DNA of 64,000 nt from a bacterium. GTDB taxonomy: Bacteria; Electryoneota; RPQS01. The notes under the pieces were generated by a model. That model had not been told where the DNA came from, ran no database searches, and saw only the letters and a list, made by a program, of their open reading frames with translations. This document shows, piece after piece, positions 8,272-15,938 of this stretch; within the stretch, counting starts at the first letter, position 1; the number at the start of each line of letters is the position of its first letter. Position numbers and translations under genes: made by a program. The stretch lies in contig JADJEH010000002.1 in the NCBI GenBank assembly GCA_016702305.1, forward strand, positions 682,001 to 746,000, in the 5' to 3' direction.

Positions 8272-10313
8272 GGCCGTCTGGATTTTTCGATGACGACACC
8301 AAAATCATTTGTCGGCAATTCACACCCAAAATTCCGGCAGAAGTACCAAGTAGGCTTGCCATCCATCAGGTCTTTGCCTGACAGGAGTGACTCAAGTGGA
8401 TGATTAGCGGGCAGGCGCGCGGCGAACTGGTCATCAATCGAGATGACTTGCCGATTATGATCCTGCACGCGGCCGCCTGGTTTCCGCCCGGCTGGGCTTA
8501 CAATGATAACTTGTTCCGGCGGAAACATCAACCACTCCGCAGTCAATAGCGCTTGTGCGAACGCAGTCGGATGGCTTTCTAACAGCGGCAGCATTGTATC
8601 AATTTGCTTTTCAGCTCGCTGTCTGAACTTCTCTTCGCCGGACAAATAATAAAGCTTGATAAAAAGATTGCCCGCCAGCGAGTTCCCTGACGGCATCGCG
8701 CTGTCATACAAATCCACCGAGCGCACTCCGGCGACGGAGTCTTCACTCATGTAATACAGGCCATCGCCTTTCGCAAACCGCCGTTCAATCTCGTCCGCGA
8801 GCTTGTAGGCACCGTCAAACCAGCGAACTTCACCGGTCGCACAAAAGAGGTCAAGTAACCCATTGCCCAATGCCGCGTAATCGAGGAGTAGTTGCACCCG
8901 AAGTTCCTTGTCCCCAAGAAACGAATGCACAAGCTCTCCATCCCGTTCGAACGGAGTTAGAAAGCGATTCGCAATTCTTTCTCCGGAAGAGTCGAACACG
9001 AGATTGCTGATGAGCATTCCATTCCAGTCGCAGAGCACCTTCTCATCACGCGTCGGCATGATGCGTTGCGACCGGGCGACCAACAATCTCATCCTATGCG
9101 GCCATCTGTCCCTGTGAAAGTTCTGTAGCTTGTCGTCCGCGTTGTTCAGCAAGTTTGGAATCGAGAGGCCGTGCTCGAAGTTTCCCTGCGGGGTAATATC
9201 GAAATCATGGCAGAACTTCTCGGCATCTTCTCCAAGAACCTGTCGTACTTGCTCTGGATTCCAAAGATAAAACCAACCTTCTTTGCCCTCAGAATCTGCA
9301 TCAATAGCTGAAATGAAGCCACCTTCGGGCGCTTGCATTTCTCTATGCAGCCATTCCCAAGTTAAATACGCAGTTCCCCAAACGCCTAACCCGCCGAAAC
9401 TCTCTTTCACAGCATCGCTATACACGCCACCGAGCAGCGCATTGTCATAGAGCATCTTCTCGAAATGCGGCACAAGCCATTTATCGTCCGTCGAGTAGCG
9501 GTGAAAACCGCCGCCAATCTGGTCGAATATTCCGCCCCGCGCCATCTTGTCTAGCGTGAATCCGACCATGTGCCTGACGCTGTCGTCACCGGTGCGCGAG
9601 TAGTAACGCAGCAGCATCGCCAGCTCCATCGCATGCGGAAATTTCGGTGCCCGCGCGAATCCGCCGTGGACGGAATCAAAGTTCCGCGCCGACTCGCGCA
9701 CGGCGTTTTCCAACAGAGCAGGGGAGAGTGTGCCTCCTGAAGGCGGCAGATTGAATTCTACATGCACGGCGTCGTGCAACTGTAACGCGATGTTCATGAC
9801 GGAATCGCGTTCTGTTTCCCACGCCTTCGCAATCCCTTGCAGCACATCCATGAATCCGGGCCGACCGTATTTCGCTTCCGGTGCCCAGTATGTGCCGCCA
9901 TAAAAGGGCTTTCGGTCAGGTGTCAGAAACACCGACATCGGCCAGCCGCCGCCACCCGTCATGCGCTGGACGGCCTGCATATAGTGGTGATCCACATCGG
10001 GCCGCTCTTCGCGATCTACCTTGACCGCAATAAAGTGCTCATTCAAATACGCCGCAATCTCCTCGTTCTCGAAGGACTCATGCGCCATGACGTGGCACCA
10101 ATGACAAGCCGCATAACCCACAGACAAGAACACCGGCTTGTCCTCGCGCAACGCCTGCTCAAACGCAGCATCACCCCACGGCAGCCAATCCACAGGATTG
10201 TGCGCGTGTTGCAATAAATACGGACTGGCTTCGTGGATTAAGGCGTTGGAGTGCACGGCGGGCTTGGAACAGGCAGCGAGCAAAATTGCCAGGGCGGTGA
10301 TAGGTTTCAACAA
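8259..10313 (-). CDS. Thioredoxin-fold DUF255 (YyaL/SPATA20-like) lipoprotein
   Basis: 684 aa. The first 15 residues end in LLAAC, a lipobox, so the protein is probably a lipoprotein attached at the membrane. The N-terminal thioredoxin-like domain has the family signature SPYLLQHAHNPVDW, a CHWC redox motif at residues 70-73, DREERPDVDHHYM and GGWPMSVFLTPDRKPF. The remaining 450 residues resemble the alpha/alpha-barrel (six-hairpin) region of this family. Members are widespread but biochemically ill-defined. A lipobox is not usual for the family, which is mostly described as cytosolic. It overlaps prmC by 7 nt and tgt by 13 nt. Confidence 0.88.
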   Translation of the reverse strand: MLKPITALAILLAACSKPAVHSNALIHEASPYLLQHAHNPVDWLPWGDAAFEQALREDKPVFLSVGYAACHWCHVMAHESFENEEIAAYLNEHFIAVKVDREERPDVDHHYMQAVQRMTGGGGWPMSVFLTPDRKPFYGGTYWAPEAKYGRPGFMDVLQGIAKAWETERDSVMNIALQLHDAVHVEFNLPPSGGTLSPALLENAVRESARNFDSVHGGFARAPKFPHAMELAMLLRYYSRTGDDSVRHMVGFTLDKMARGGIFDQIGGGFHRYSTDDKWLVPHFEKMLYDNALLGGVYSDAVKESFGGLGVWGTAYLTWEWLHREMQAPEGGFISAIDADSEGKEGWFYLWNPEQVRQVLGEDAEKFCHDFDITPQGNFEHGLSIPNLLNNADDKLQNFHRDRWPHRMRLLVARSQRIMPTRDEKVLCDWNGMLISNLVFDSSGERIANRFLTPFERDGELVHSFLGDKELRVQLLLDYAALGNGLLDLFCATGEVRWFDGAYKLADEIERRFAKGDGLYYMSEDSVAGVRSVDLYDSAMPSGNSLAGNLFIKLYYLSGEEKFRQRAEKQIDTMLPLLESHPTAFAQALLTAEWLMFPPEQVIIVSPAGRKPGGRVQDHNRQVISIDDQFAARLPANHPLESLLSGKDLMDGKPTWYFCRNFGCELPTNDFGVVIEKSRRPWQK

Positions 10314-11155
10314 GATCGGCCGACGATGAAACGTTCATGCCCCTGAATATCGCGGTGAATCGTCAGACTTGTCAGATGTGGCGCAAACAGTGTTCGGATC
10401 GGCTCTGCCTGGCCGAGCCCGAATTCCAGGCCGAGAGCGCCGCCACTCGTCAAGAGCTGCGGCAGAAGGTCAGCGATCCTCTGATAGAATTCGAGGCCGC
10501 TCGGGCCGCTGATCAGCGCTCGCTTGCTTTCGTAATCGCGCACTTCGGTTTGCAGCGACGCATATTCGTCATCGCGAATATACGGCGGATTGCTGATGAC
10601 CGCATCGAATGGCGCACGCGCGGTCGCCGGAAACTCCGCATCAAACAAATCGGATCGGACCGTTTCCAATTGAACGCCGTTCGTCCGCGCATTCTCATTT
10701 GTCTGTTCAATGGCTGTTGCGTCAACATCCACCGCGACAACATGCGCTCCCGATTTCGCGAGCGCAACGCTGATACATCCCGATCCACATCCGATATCGA
10801 GGACCCGCGCACCCGGTGCGAGTAATTTCGCGAACTCGGTGGCCAACTCTTCGGTTTCCGGACGCGGTATGAGCAGGCCTGGCCGCAGGCCAATCGTTGC
10901 GCCGCAGAAGTCCACTCGGCCGATGATGTACTGCAGAGGTTCGCGTTTTGCCCGGCGTCGGATCAACTCGCGTATTCCCTCTAATTCGTGCTCTTTGAGC
11001 GGCCGGTCATACTGTAGGTAAAGTTCAATACGCGGGATCTCCAGAGCCTTAGCGAACAGCGCTTCAGCATTCCGGCGCGGCGCGTCAATACCACGTGACT
11101 TGAAGAACTCATCCGTGGCGGACAACAAGTCAATCAAACGCTTGCCGTCGCTCAT
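10307..11155 (-). CDS. prmC: Release factor glutamine methyltransferase
   Basis: 282 aa, SAM-dependent N5-methyltransferase that modifies the GGQ glutamine of release factors. The N-terminal helical release-factor-recognition domain precedes the Rossmann domain with VLDIGCGSGCISVAL (SAM motif I, about residues 115-130) and the NPPY catalytic motif in FDAVISNPPYIRDDEY. Its substrate RF1 is encoded immediately upstream; the genes overlap by 4 nt, the standard prfA-prmC arrangement. Confidence 0.95.
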   Translation of the reverse strand: MSDGKRLIDLLSATDEFFKSRGIDAPRRNAEALFAKALEIPRIELYLQYDRPLKEHELEGIRELIRRRAKREPLQYIIGRVDFCGATIGLRPGLLIPRPETEELATEFAKLLAPGARVLDIGCGSGCISVALAKSGAHVVAVDVDATAIEQTNENARTNGVQLETVRSDLFDAEFPATARAPFDAVISNPPYIRDDEYASLQTEVRDYESKRALISGPSGLEFYQRIADLLPQLLTSGGALGLEFGLGQAEPIRTLFAPHLTSLTIHRDIQGHERFIVGRSC

Positions 11156-12228
11156 GCAAGGTGTTCTGCGGCGCGATTGAGTTTCTCTGCCCGGTCAGCC
11201 AGCCGCAGGGCCTCAATCAACTCCCCGATGTCGCCTTCCATGACGCGGTCGAGCTTGTACAGGGTTAGATTGATCCGGTGGTCCGTCACGCGATTTTGCG
11301 GGTAATTATAGGTGCGGATTTTCTCGGAGCGATCACCGCTTCCGATCTGGCTCTTTCGTTCCGCCGCCACTTTGCTCGCTTCTTCTTCGCGTCGCATGGC
11401 CAACAGGCGCGATGTGAGCACCTTCATCGCCTTCGCGCGATTCTTGATCTGCGAGCGTTCATCCTGAATGGCCACGACCAGGCCGGTCGGGATATGCGTG
11501 ATGCGTACGGCCGATTCCGTCGTATTGACATGCTGCCCACCCGCGCCGGATGAACGATAGACGTCTATCTTGAGGTCAGTGATCTTCATTTCAACATCTG
11601 CCTCCTCCGCCTCCGGCAGCACGGCGACTGAGGCCGCCGATGTGTGAATACGCCCCTGCGATTCGGTCACCGGCACGCGCTGCACTCGATGCACGCCGCT
11701 CTCCCACTTGAGCAAACCGTAAGCGTTCGCACCTCTAATCTCCGCCACGACTTCCTTGATTCCGCCCGCTTCCGCTTCGGTCATCGAGGCCACTTCGAGT
11801 TTCCATCGCAGGACTTCGCAATAGCGTGAGTACATACGGAACAGATCACCCGCGAAGAGTGCGGCCTCTTCGCCGCCCGTTCCGGCTCGAATTTCCAAAA
11901 TCGCATTGCGCTCGTCGGCCGGATCGCGCGGCAACAGGAGGCTGCGCAAATCGTCCTCAATCGTCGCGATCTTCTGCTCCAGCTCGCTAACTTCCACAGC
12001 TGCCATCTCACGCATCGTCATATCCGCCCCGCGCACCAACTCCCGGGCGCCATCCAGTTCGTTTAGGGCGCGCAGGTATTCCCTGCCCTTCTCGGCCAAC
12101 GGAGCAAGGTCCTTGGCCTCTTTGAGCAGGGGTGTCGTCTGGCCAACACTGGCCGAAATTTCCGGACTGGCTAACAGTTCGTCAATCTCTGCCACTCGCC
12201 GGAGAATTTGTTGAATTTTATCAATCAC
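11152..12228 (-). CDS. prfA: Peptide chain release factor 1
   Basis: 358 aa from a GTG start (12226-12228), MIDKIQQILRRVAEIDEL. The peptidyl-tRNA hydrolysis loop reads SSGAGGQHVNTTESAVRITH (GGQ intact) and the codon-recognition loop reads RVQRVPVTESQGR, in which PVT replaces the more common PAT of RF1 but keeps the P-x-T form that reads UAA/UAG. No clear Shine-Dalgarno sequence precedes the start. It is the first gene of a minus-strand operon; a candidate promoter lies at 12270-12298. Confidence 0.96.
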   Translation of the reverse strand: MIDKIQQILRRVAEIDELLASPEISASVGQTTPLLKEAKDLAPLAEKGREYLRALNELDGARELVRGADMTMREMAAVEVSELEQKIATIEDDLRSLLLPRDPADERNAILEIRAGTGGEEAALFAGDLFRMYSRYCEVLRWKLEVASMTEAEAGGIKEVVAEIRGANAYGLLKWESGVHRVQRVPVTESQGRIHTSAASVAVLPEAEEADVEMKITDLKIDVYRSSGAGGQHVNTTESAVRITHIPTGLVVAIQDERSQIKNRAKAMKVLTSRLLAMRREEEASKVAAERKSQIGSGDRSEKIRTYNYPQNRVTDHRINLTLYKLDRVMEGDIGELIEALRLADRAEKLNRAAEHLA

Positions 12229-12269
12229 TTAGATATTGGGTAATCAGAATTGCTCGGAGCGAATCCAGT

Positions 12270-12298
12270 AATTTACGCAACTTGAGACCAGCAAACAA
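12270..12298 (-). promoter_or_regulatory. Candidate prfA-operon promoter
   Basis: On the minus strand: TTGTTT (12298-12293), 17-bp spacer, TAAATT (12275-12270), predicting a start near 12263 and a leader of about 35 nt before the prfA GTG. The -10 box is the same hexamer as the candidate at 266-271. Consensus match only. Confidence 0.4.
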
Positions 12299-12468
12299 GT
12301 TCGCGTAGTTTCGGGCCTGACCCCGGTCAATAATGTTGTCAAGGGCGAATGACCGTGCCTCTAACTTAGGGCTCTGATATATTGACAAATTGAGTCTACT
12401 TATCGCAACACAATGCTTTGTGGTGACATAGCAACTTAAAGCCAAACTACCTGGATTCTGCAATGTCC

Positions 12469-12498
12469 TTGACACGTTGCAATGACTCTTCGTATATT
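12469..12498 (+). promoter_or_regulatory. Strong candidate promoter of the tandem-repeat protein gene
   Basis: Consensus TTGACA (12469-12474), 18-bp spacer, TATATT (12493-12498). Predicted start near 12505, leader about 47 nt. The same two hexamers occur at the rRNA promoter (43405-43433), which argues for high expression of this small gene. Confidence 0.6.
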
Positions 12499-12551
12499 GA
12501 CCGGGCGAAATCAGGGGTGGGTGGGGTTTTCATTCTGAGAGGTGGAAAGTT

Positions 12552-12875
12552 ATGAAGAAGTTCGTTGTTGCGATTCTCCTAATTTCAGTATTTGCAGTGG
12601 CAAGCTACGCGGCCCTCGTGCCTGTGGTGCCGCCGCAGCCAAAGAAGGGCGTATCCGCTCTCGTTCCGGTCGTGCCGCCGCAGCCGAAGAAGGGCCTCGA
12701 CGCCCTGGTTCCGGTTGTCCCGCCGCAGCCGAAGAAGGGTATTGACGCTCTCGTCCCGGTGGTCCCGCCGCAGCCGAAGAAGGGCCTCGATGCTCTTGTT
12801 CCGGTTGTCCCGCCGCAGCCCAAGAAGGGCTACGACGCTCTGGTGCCGGTCGTTCCGCCCCAGCCGAAGAAGTAG
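12552..12875 (+). CDS. Small secreted proline/lysine tandem-repeat protein
   Basis: 107 aa. Residues 1-20 (MKKFVVAILLISVFAVASYA) are a typical signal peptide with a clean A-x-A cleavage site. Everything after the predicted cleavage is five copies of the 15-residue unit ALVPVVPPQPKKGxD plus a final 12-residue copy lacking the last three residues: the mature 87-residue product is nothing but repeat. Only the two residues before each new unit vary (VS, LD, ID, LD, YD). It would be proline-rich (PxxP-type), extended rather than globular, and basic (12 Lys against 4 Asp). GAGAGG at 12537-12542 precedes the ATG by 9 nt. No family is recognised. Possible roles are a periplasmic or surface polymer-binding or cell-wall-spanning peptide; this is inference only. 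Confidence 0.75.
   Translation: MKKFVVAILLISVFAVASYAALVPVVPPQPKKGVSALVPVVPPQPKKGLDALVPVVPPQPKKGIDALVPVVPPQPKKGLDALVPVVPPQPKKGYDALVPVVPPQPKK
12612..12872 (+). repeat. 45-bp in-frame tandem repeat, 5.8 copies
   Basis: Units begin at 12612, 12657, 12702, 12747, 12792 and 12837 (last one 36 bp). The block encoding PPQPKK is nearly identical in DNA across copies, while the block encoding ALVPVV differs at many third codon positions although the amino acids are invariant. The minus-strand and other-frame ORFs across this stretch are by-products of the repeat. Confidence 0.95.
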
Positions 12876-12946
12876 TTCCAGCATAGTTTTCGGGCGTAAG
12901 CCCGCGAACGCGATCGTTGGCTCGTGGATTGCATATCCATGACCCA

Positions 12947-13924
12947 ATGGTCGCGTTTTTTGTATATGGCTTGGCGGTCATCGGCCTGGTGGTCGTTGGC
13001 ATCGCTCACCCCCGGACACCCCAATGGGTCTGGGAATTCTCGTTTATTACAAATATTCTAATACTCAGCATAACATCTCTGCTGAGTTTTCTCGTTTACC
13101 GCCGCGAGCAGCACTACCGCGAGGTCTTCTTCGCACTCTGGATCGTCTTTGCCGTTTTTGCCGTCGCCGGGCCACTTCTTGCCCTGACGCAGGCGATCGC
13201 CAGCCTCGAAATGAACGTTCATTTCTACGTTTGGTACGCCTCGATCTTAGTACATGTGACCCTCGCCTGGGCTGTGACGACAATTACGGTTGGCTATTTG
13301 TCCAGCGTTCGTCGCCGCATCGTGCATTCTGCCCTGGCATCGTTGGCGCTTTTCAGCATCTCAATCTGGTTGTACTCCCCCTACATCTTTGACCCTGGCC
13401 TGACCATTGGGCAGAACGACCTCGGCGAGCAAGTTATAAGCTATGCAAAAATAGACAGTTCATCAATTGTGCTGAATATTTTCAGCCTTTTGATGTTGTT
13501 GGCATTCTACGTGCATAAGTATCGTACGGACAGACCGATCGGGGCATATGCAGATACCCTGCTGTTCCTGTTCGGCCTGGCCCTCGGGATAGACACAGCC
13601 GAGATGACTCTGCGCCAGGTCGAATTCACCCATTTGGTGATATCCCAGTGGGGGATCATGGGTGTGTACGGGGCGATGGCCGTTTGCCTGGTCCTTCGAC
13701 TTAAGTTCAAATCACAAACGATAGCGGACTACTATGAATCCCAATGCCTATCTGACGACCCTGCTATTGATCGGCGGATTGGCGGGTTTGACCGCCTTAT
13801 TCTACGGACTTTTTTTGATCCGGAGAAGGTTGGGACGAAAGTATTCCTTGGGACAGGTTCGGCCCGAATGAAAGTACGTCGAACACCGACTCCTGTCGGT
13901 CGGCGTGCAGCAAATCACGGATGA
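12947..13924 (+). CDS. Polytopic membrane protein of unknown function
   Basis: 325 aa from the ATG at 12947; the frame is open to a TTG at 12917, and no ribosome site decides between them. About seven or eight hydrophobic helices are visible (roughly residues 2-20, 27-50, 62-85, 95-120, 128-145, 175-190, 205-225, 235-255), with short loops and no recognisable catalytic motif. The tail after about residue 263 (from ESQCLSDDPAIDRR) changes to a non-hydrophobic sequence with poor codon usage, while another frame there encodes a convincing small membrane protein (13734-13871). The true gene may therefore end near 13737 and the last 60 residues may be out of frame. It lies 71 nt after the repeat protein gene. 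Confidence 0.65.
   Translation: MVAFFVYGLAVIGLVVVGIAHPRTPQWVWEFSFITNILILSITSLLSFLVYRREQHYREVFFALWIVFAVFAVAGPLLALTQAIASLEMNVHFYVWYASILVHVTLAWAVTTITVGYLSSVRRRIVHSALASLALFSISIWLYSPYIFDPGLTIGQNDLGEQVISYAKIDSSSIVLNIFSLLMLLAFYVHKYRTDRPIGAYADTLLFLFGLALGIDTAEMTLRQVEFTHLVISQWGIMGVYGAMAVCLVLRLKFKSQTIADYYESQCLSDDPAIDRRIGGFDRLILRTFFDPEKVGTKVFLGTGSARMKVRRTPTPVGRRAANHG
13734..13871 (+). CDS. Small single-span membrane protein overlapping the previous gene
   Basis: 45 aa: MNPNAYLTTLLLIGGLAGL, then TALFYGLFLIRRRLGRKYSL and GQVRPE. One hydrophobic helix of about 22 residues is followed by a positive RRRLGRK anchor, as in CcmD- or CcoQ-like small subunits. Third codon positions are about two-thirds G/C in this frame against about 40% in the longer overlapping frame, which favours this frame as the real one. 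The ATG forms ATGA with a TGA (13735-13737) in the third frame, so a one-base indel in the preceding gene would create a classical coupled stop/start. No family assignment is made. Confidence 0.45.
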   Translation: MNPNAYLTTLLLIGGLAGLTALFYGLFLIRRRLGRKYSLGQVRPE

Positions 13925-13967
13925 ATAATCTACCGCTTGATGGATCCCCTTTGGGGAGGAGTATCTT

Positions 13968-14825
13968 ATGCTAAACAAAAACTGGATGGAGAGCCGCTAT
14001 ACACTCGGTTCGCTTGTGGCCCGCAGCGCGGCCATGCAGCGGCTGGTGCGCCAGGCCAGCTTGCAGACGCACAGTGATGCGTCGCTGCTTGTGGTCGGCG
14101 ACACCGGAACCGGGAAGTCCATGCTCTCTCGCGCCATACACAATTCGTCTTCACGCGGACCTCTCCCATTCGTGGCGGTTGCAGCGGCGCGCTTGACACC
14201 GGATGCCTGCGAGAGCATTCTATTTGGCAACGCACAGGGCGAAAGCGGAGCGCTCGCACGCGCTGCAGGAGGAACGCTCTTGCTGCGTGACGTTGAAGAG
14301 TTAGGCCCTGTGGCCCAAGAGCGGATCTCGCAGCTTCTGAGTTCAGCGGCCTTCACCACAGCGGCCGGCGAGCGCTGCACGGTCAATTTCCGCCTGATGT
14401 GCACCGGACATACCGGTGACCTTGCCGAACGGCTGGCGCGGGGCATGTTCTCGGAAGAGCTATATAGCCAGCTCTCATCGTCTGTCCTGACGATGCCCAC
14501 ACTGACCGAGCGCAACGCGGATATTCCGTACCTCGTGTCAGATATTCTGCGCAACTTCGCTGAACGCGAGCGCGTCAGCCGACCAAGCGTTCCCTATCAC
14601 TATATGGAACTGCTGACGCGCGTGGAATGGCCGGAGAACGTCCAGCAACTGCGAAACCATGTCGAGAGCGTGATGGCGCTATCAGACGGCCGCTTTGATC
14701 CGGCGATCGTATTGGCGCACTTCGAAGAAACGGCGTCGCCGCAGTCGCTGAAGAGCCTCGTGCAAGAGCTGCTGCACAAACTGGTCGTCGCACCCCAAGC
14801 CGCCAGCGCGTCCGCGACAAACTGA
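13968..14825 (+). CDS. Degenerate enhancer-binding-protein-type AAA domain protein
   Basis: 285 aa, start fixed by GGGGAGGAG (13952-13960). The fold follows the central domain of sigma-54 activators: intact Walker A GDTGTGKS (44-51), FVAVAAARL, ILFG, AGGTLLLRDVEEL and a lid region PYHYMELLTRVEWPENVQQL. But the GAFTGA loop that contacts sigma-54 is deleted (ILFGNAQGESG), Walker B reads LLLRDV instead of LFLDEI, the sensor-I asparagine is missing (RLMCTGH), and the arginine-finger block reads FSEELYSQL instead of FREDLYYRL. There is no receiver and no Fis-type HTH. It may bind but hardly hydrolyse ATP and should not activate sigma-54 polymerase; a scaffold or regulatory pseudo-ATPase is more likely. 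Confidence 0.75.
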   Translation: MLNKNWMESRYTLGSLVARSAAMQRLVRQASLQTHSDASLLVVGDTGTGKSMLSRAIHNSSSRGPLPFVAVAAARLTPDACESILFGNAQGESGALARAAGGTLLLRDVEELGPVAQERISQLLSSAAFTTAAGERCTVNFRLMCTGHTGDLAERLARGMFSEELYSQLSSSVLTMPTLTERNADIPYLVSDILRNFAERERVSRPSVPYHYMELLTRVEWPENVQQLRNHVESVMALSDGRFDPAIVLAHFEETASPQSLKSLVQELLHKLVVAPQAASASATN

Positions 14826-14845
14826 CGCAGAACCCCAACGAAAAC

Positions 14846-14885
14846 AAACCGCCGAAGCTCACGAGTTTCGGCGGTTTTCTTTTTG
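14846..14885. terminator. Bidirectional terminator
   Basis: Inverted repeat of 11 bp: 14846-14856 against 14867-14877, followed on the plus strand by TTTTCTTTTT. It lies 21 nt after the AAA-protein stop and 17 nt before the end of the convergent TerC gene, where A-rich sequence on the other side gives a weaker T-run for the minus strand. Confidence 0.8.
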
Positions 14886-14902
14886 ATCAGGATATGCTGT
14901 TG

Positions 14903-15927
14903 CTACCGCTTTGCCGCGGGCGGATCTTTGCGCGTCGCAAACAAACTGGCTGCGATCGAGATTGCCAGAATCGCGCCGATTATACCCAACGACCAGGTGA
15001 TCGGGAAGTGGCCATCGAACTTCTCGTTCAGCCATACCATCTTCAGTCCGACAAAGACCAGAATCAGGCCCAAGCCGTATTTCAGCAGGCGGAACCTCGT
15101 GACCAGGCCGCCCAGCAAGAAGTACAGCGAACGCAGACCAAGAATCGCGAAGACGTTGGACGTGAAGACGATGAACGGCTCTTTAGTCAAAGCAAAATGG
15201 CGGGCACGGAATCAACTGCAAAGATGATATCCGAGATTTCGATGAACACCAGGCACACCAACAGCGGCGTTCCGTAGAGCATCCCGTTCTGGCGAATCAG
15301 AAAACGTTGTTCATGGAGCTGAGGGGTGACCGGTAAGAACCGTTTGAGCAGTTTGATCAACGGGTTCTTGTCGGGATCCACGCCCTTCTCCGGCGCAAAG
15401 ATGATCTTGATACCGGTCCCGATCAGAAACAGCCCGAAGACAAATACGACCGCCTTATACTGCATCAGCACCGAACCCAGCGCGATGAAGATAATTCGGA
15501 ACAGCAGCGCGCCAATGATCCCGTAGAACAGCACGCGGTGCTGGTACTTCTGCGGAATGGCAAAGAACGAGAACACGACAACGAAGATAAACACGTTGTC
15601 CACGGCGAGCGACTTCTCAACCACGAATCCCGTCAGGAACTCAAGCGTGACTTGCCGCGCGGCGACTTGCGGATCAAATCCCGGGATAGCCAGGAGCCGC
15701 GCATCCTGCGGGAATTTCCACTGCGCGTACTCATAGAGACCAAAACAGAAGACCAGCGCGAGGGCGATCCAAATGCTGCCCCAGGTCGCAGCCTCCTTGA
15801 ATGTCACCTCATGTGCTTCGCGATGGAAAACGCCCAAATCAAGCGCCAGCATCCCCAGCACGAACAACGTGAAGCCAGCATAGAATGACCAGTACTCAGC
15901 AAATGGAAACAGCAGGACCGATTCCAA
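14903..15927 (-). pseudogene. TerC-family membrane protein, split by a one-base frameshift
   Basis: Two abutting minus-strand frames together encode a complete TerC/Alx-type protein. The first (15927 to 15187; likely TTG start with GGAGG 4 nt upstream) begins LESVLLFPFAEYWSFYAGF and runs through FEISDIIFAVDSVPAIL-type sequence to a TGA. The second (15190 to 14903) continues TKEPFIVFTSNVFAILGLR, which in intact family members follows directly after VDSVPAIFA. One missing base in the A4 run at 15194-15197 (T4 in the gene) explains the break: a fifth T restores PAIFALTKEPF. Family members are multi-span proteins implicated in metal (tellurite, manganese) handling. Whether the frameshift is biological or a sequencing error cannot be decided here. 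Confidence 0.85.
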
Positions 15928-15938
15928 ACATCCTCCGT

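Larger units (their letters stand above)
12229..12551. other. Divergent intergenic region between prfA and the repeat-protein gene
   Basis: 323 nt, clearly more AT-rich than its flanks. It holds the candidate prfA promoter on the minus strand, a strong-looking promoter for the plus-strand repeat gene, and the repeat gene's roughly 47-nt leader with a run GGGGTGGGTGGGG-like (12514-12527 region). A short minus-strand frame (12221-12475) has no coding character. No RNA gene is recognised. Confidence 0.6.

Noticed and set aside
8259..10313. Thioredoxin-fold protein as a T9SS or cytochrome maturation factor
   Set aside because: Motifs (HNPVDW, CHWC) are those of the DUF255/YyaL family; no maturation genes nearby.
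12612..12872. CRISPR-like array
   Set aside because: The repeat has no spacers; units are contiguous and encode an unchanged peptide.
12550..13002. Minus-strand repeat ORFs (12550-13002, 12585-12947, 12605-12823) opposite the tandem-repeat gene
   Set aside because: A 45-bp in-frame repeat stays open in several frames on both strands. Only the plus frame has a promoter, ribosome site and signal peptide.
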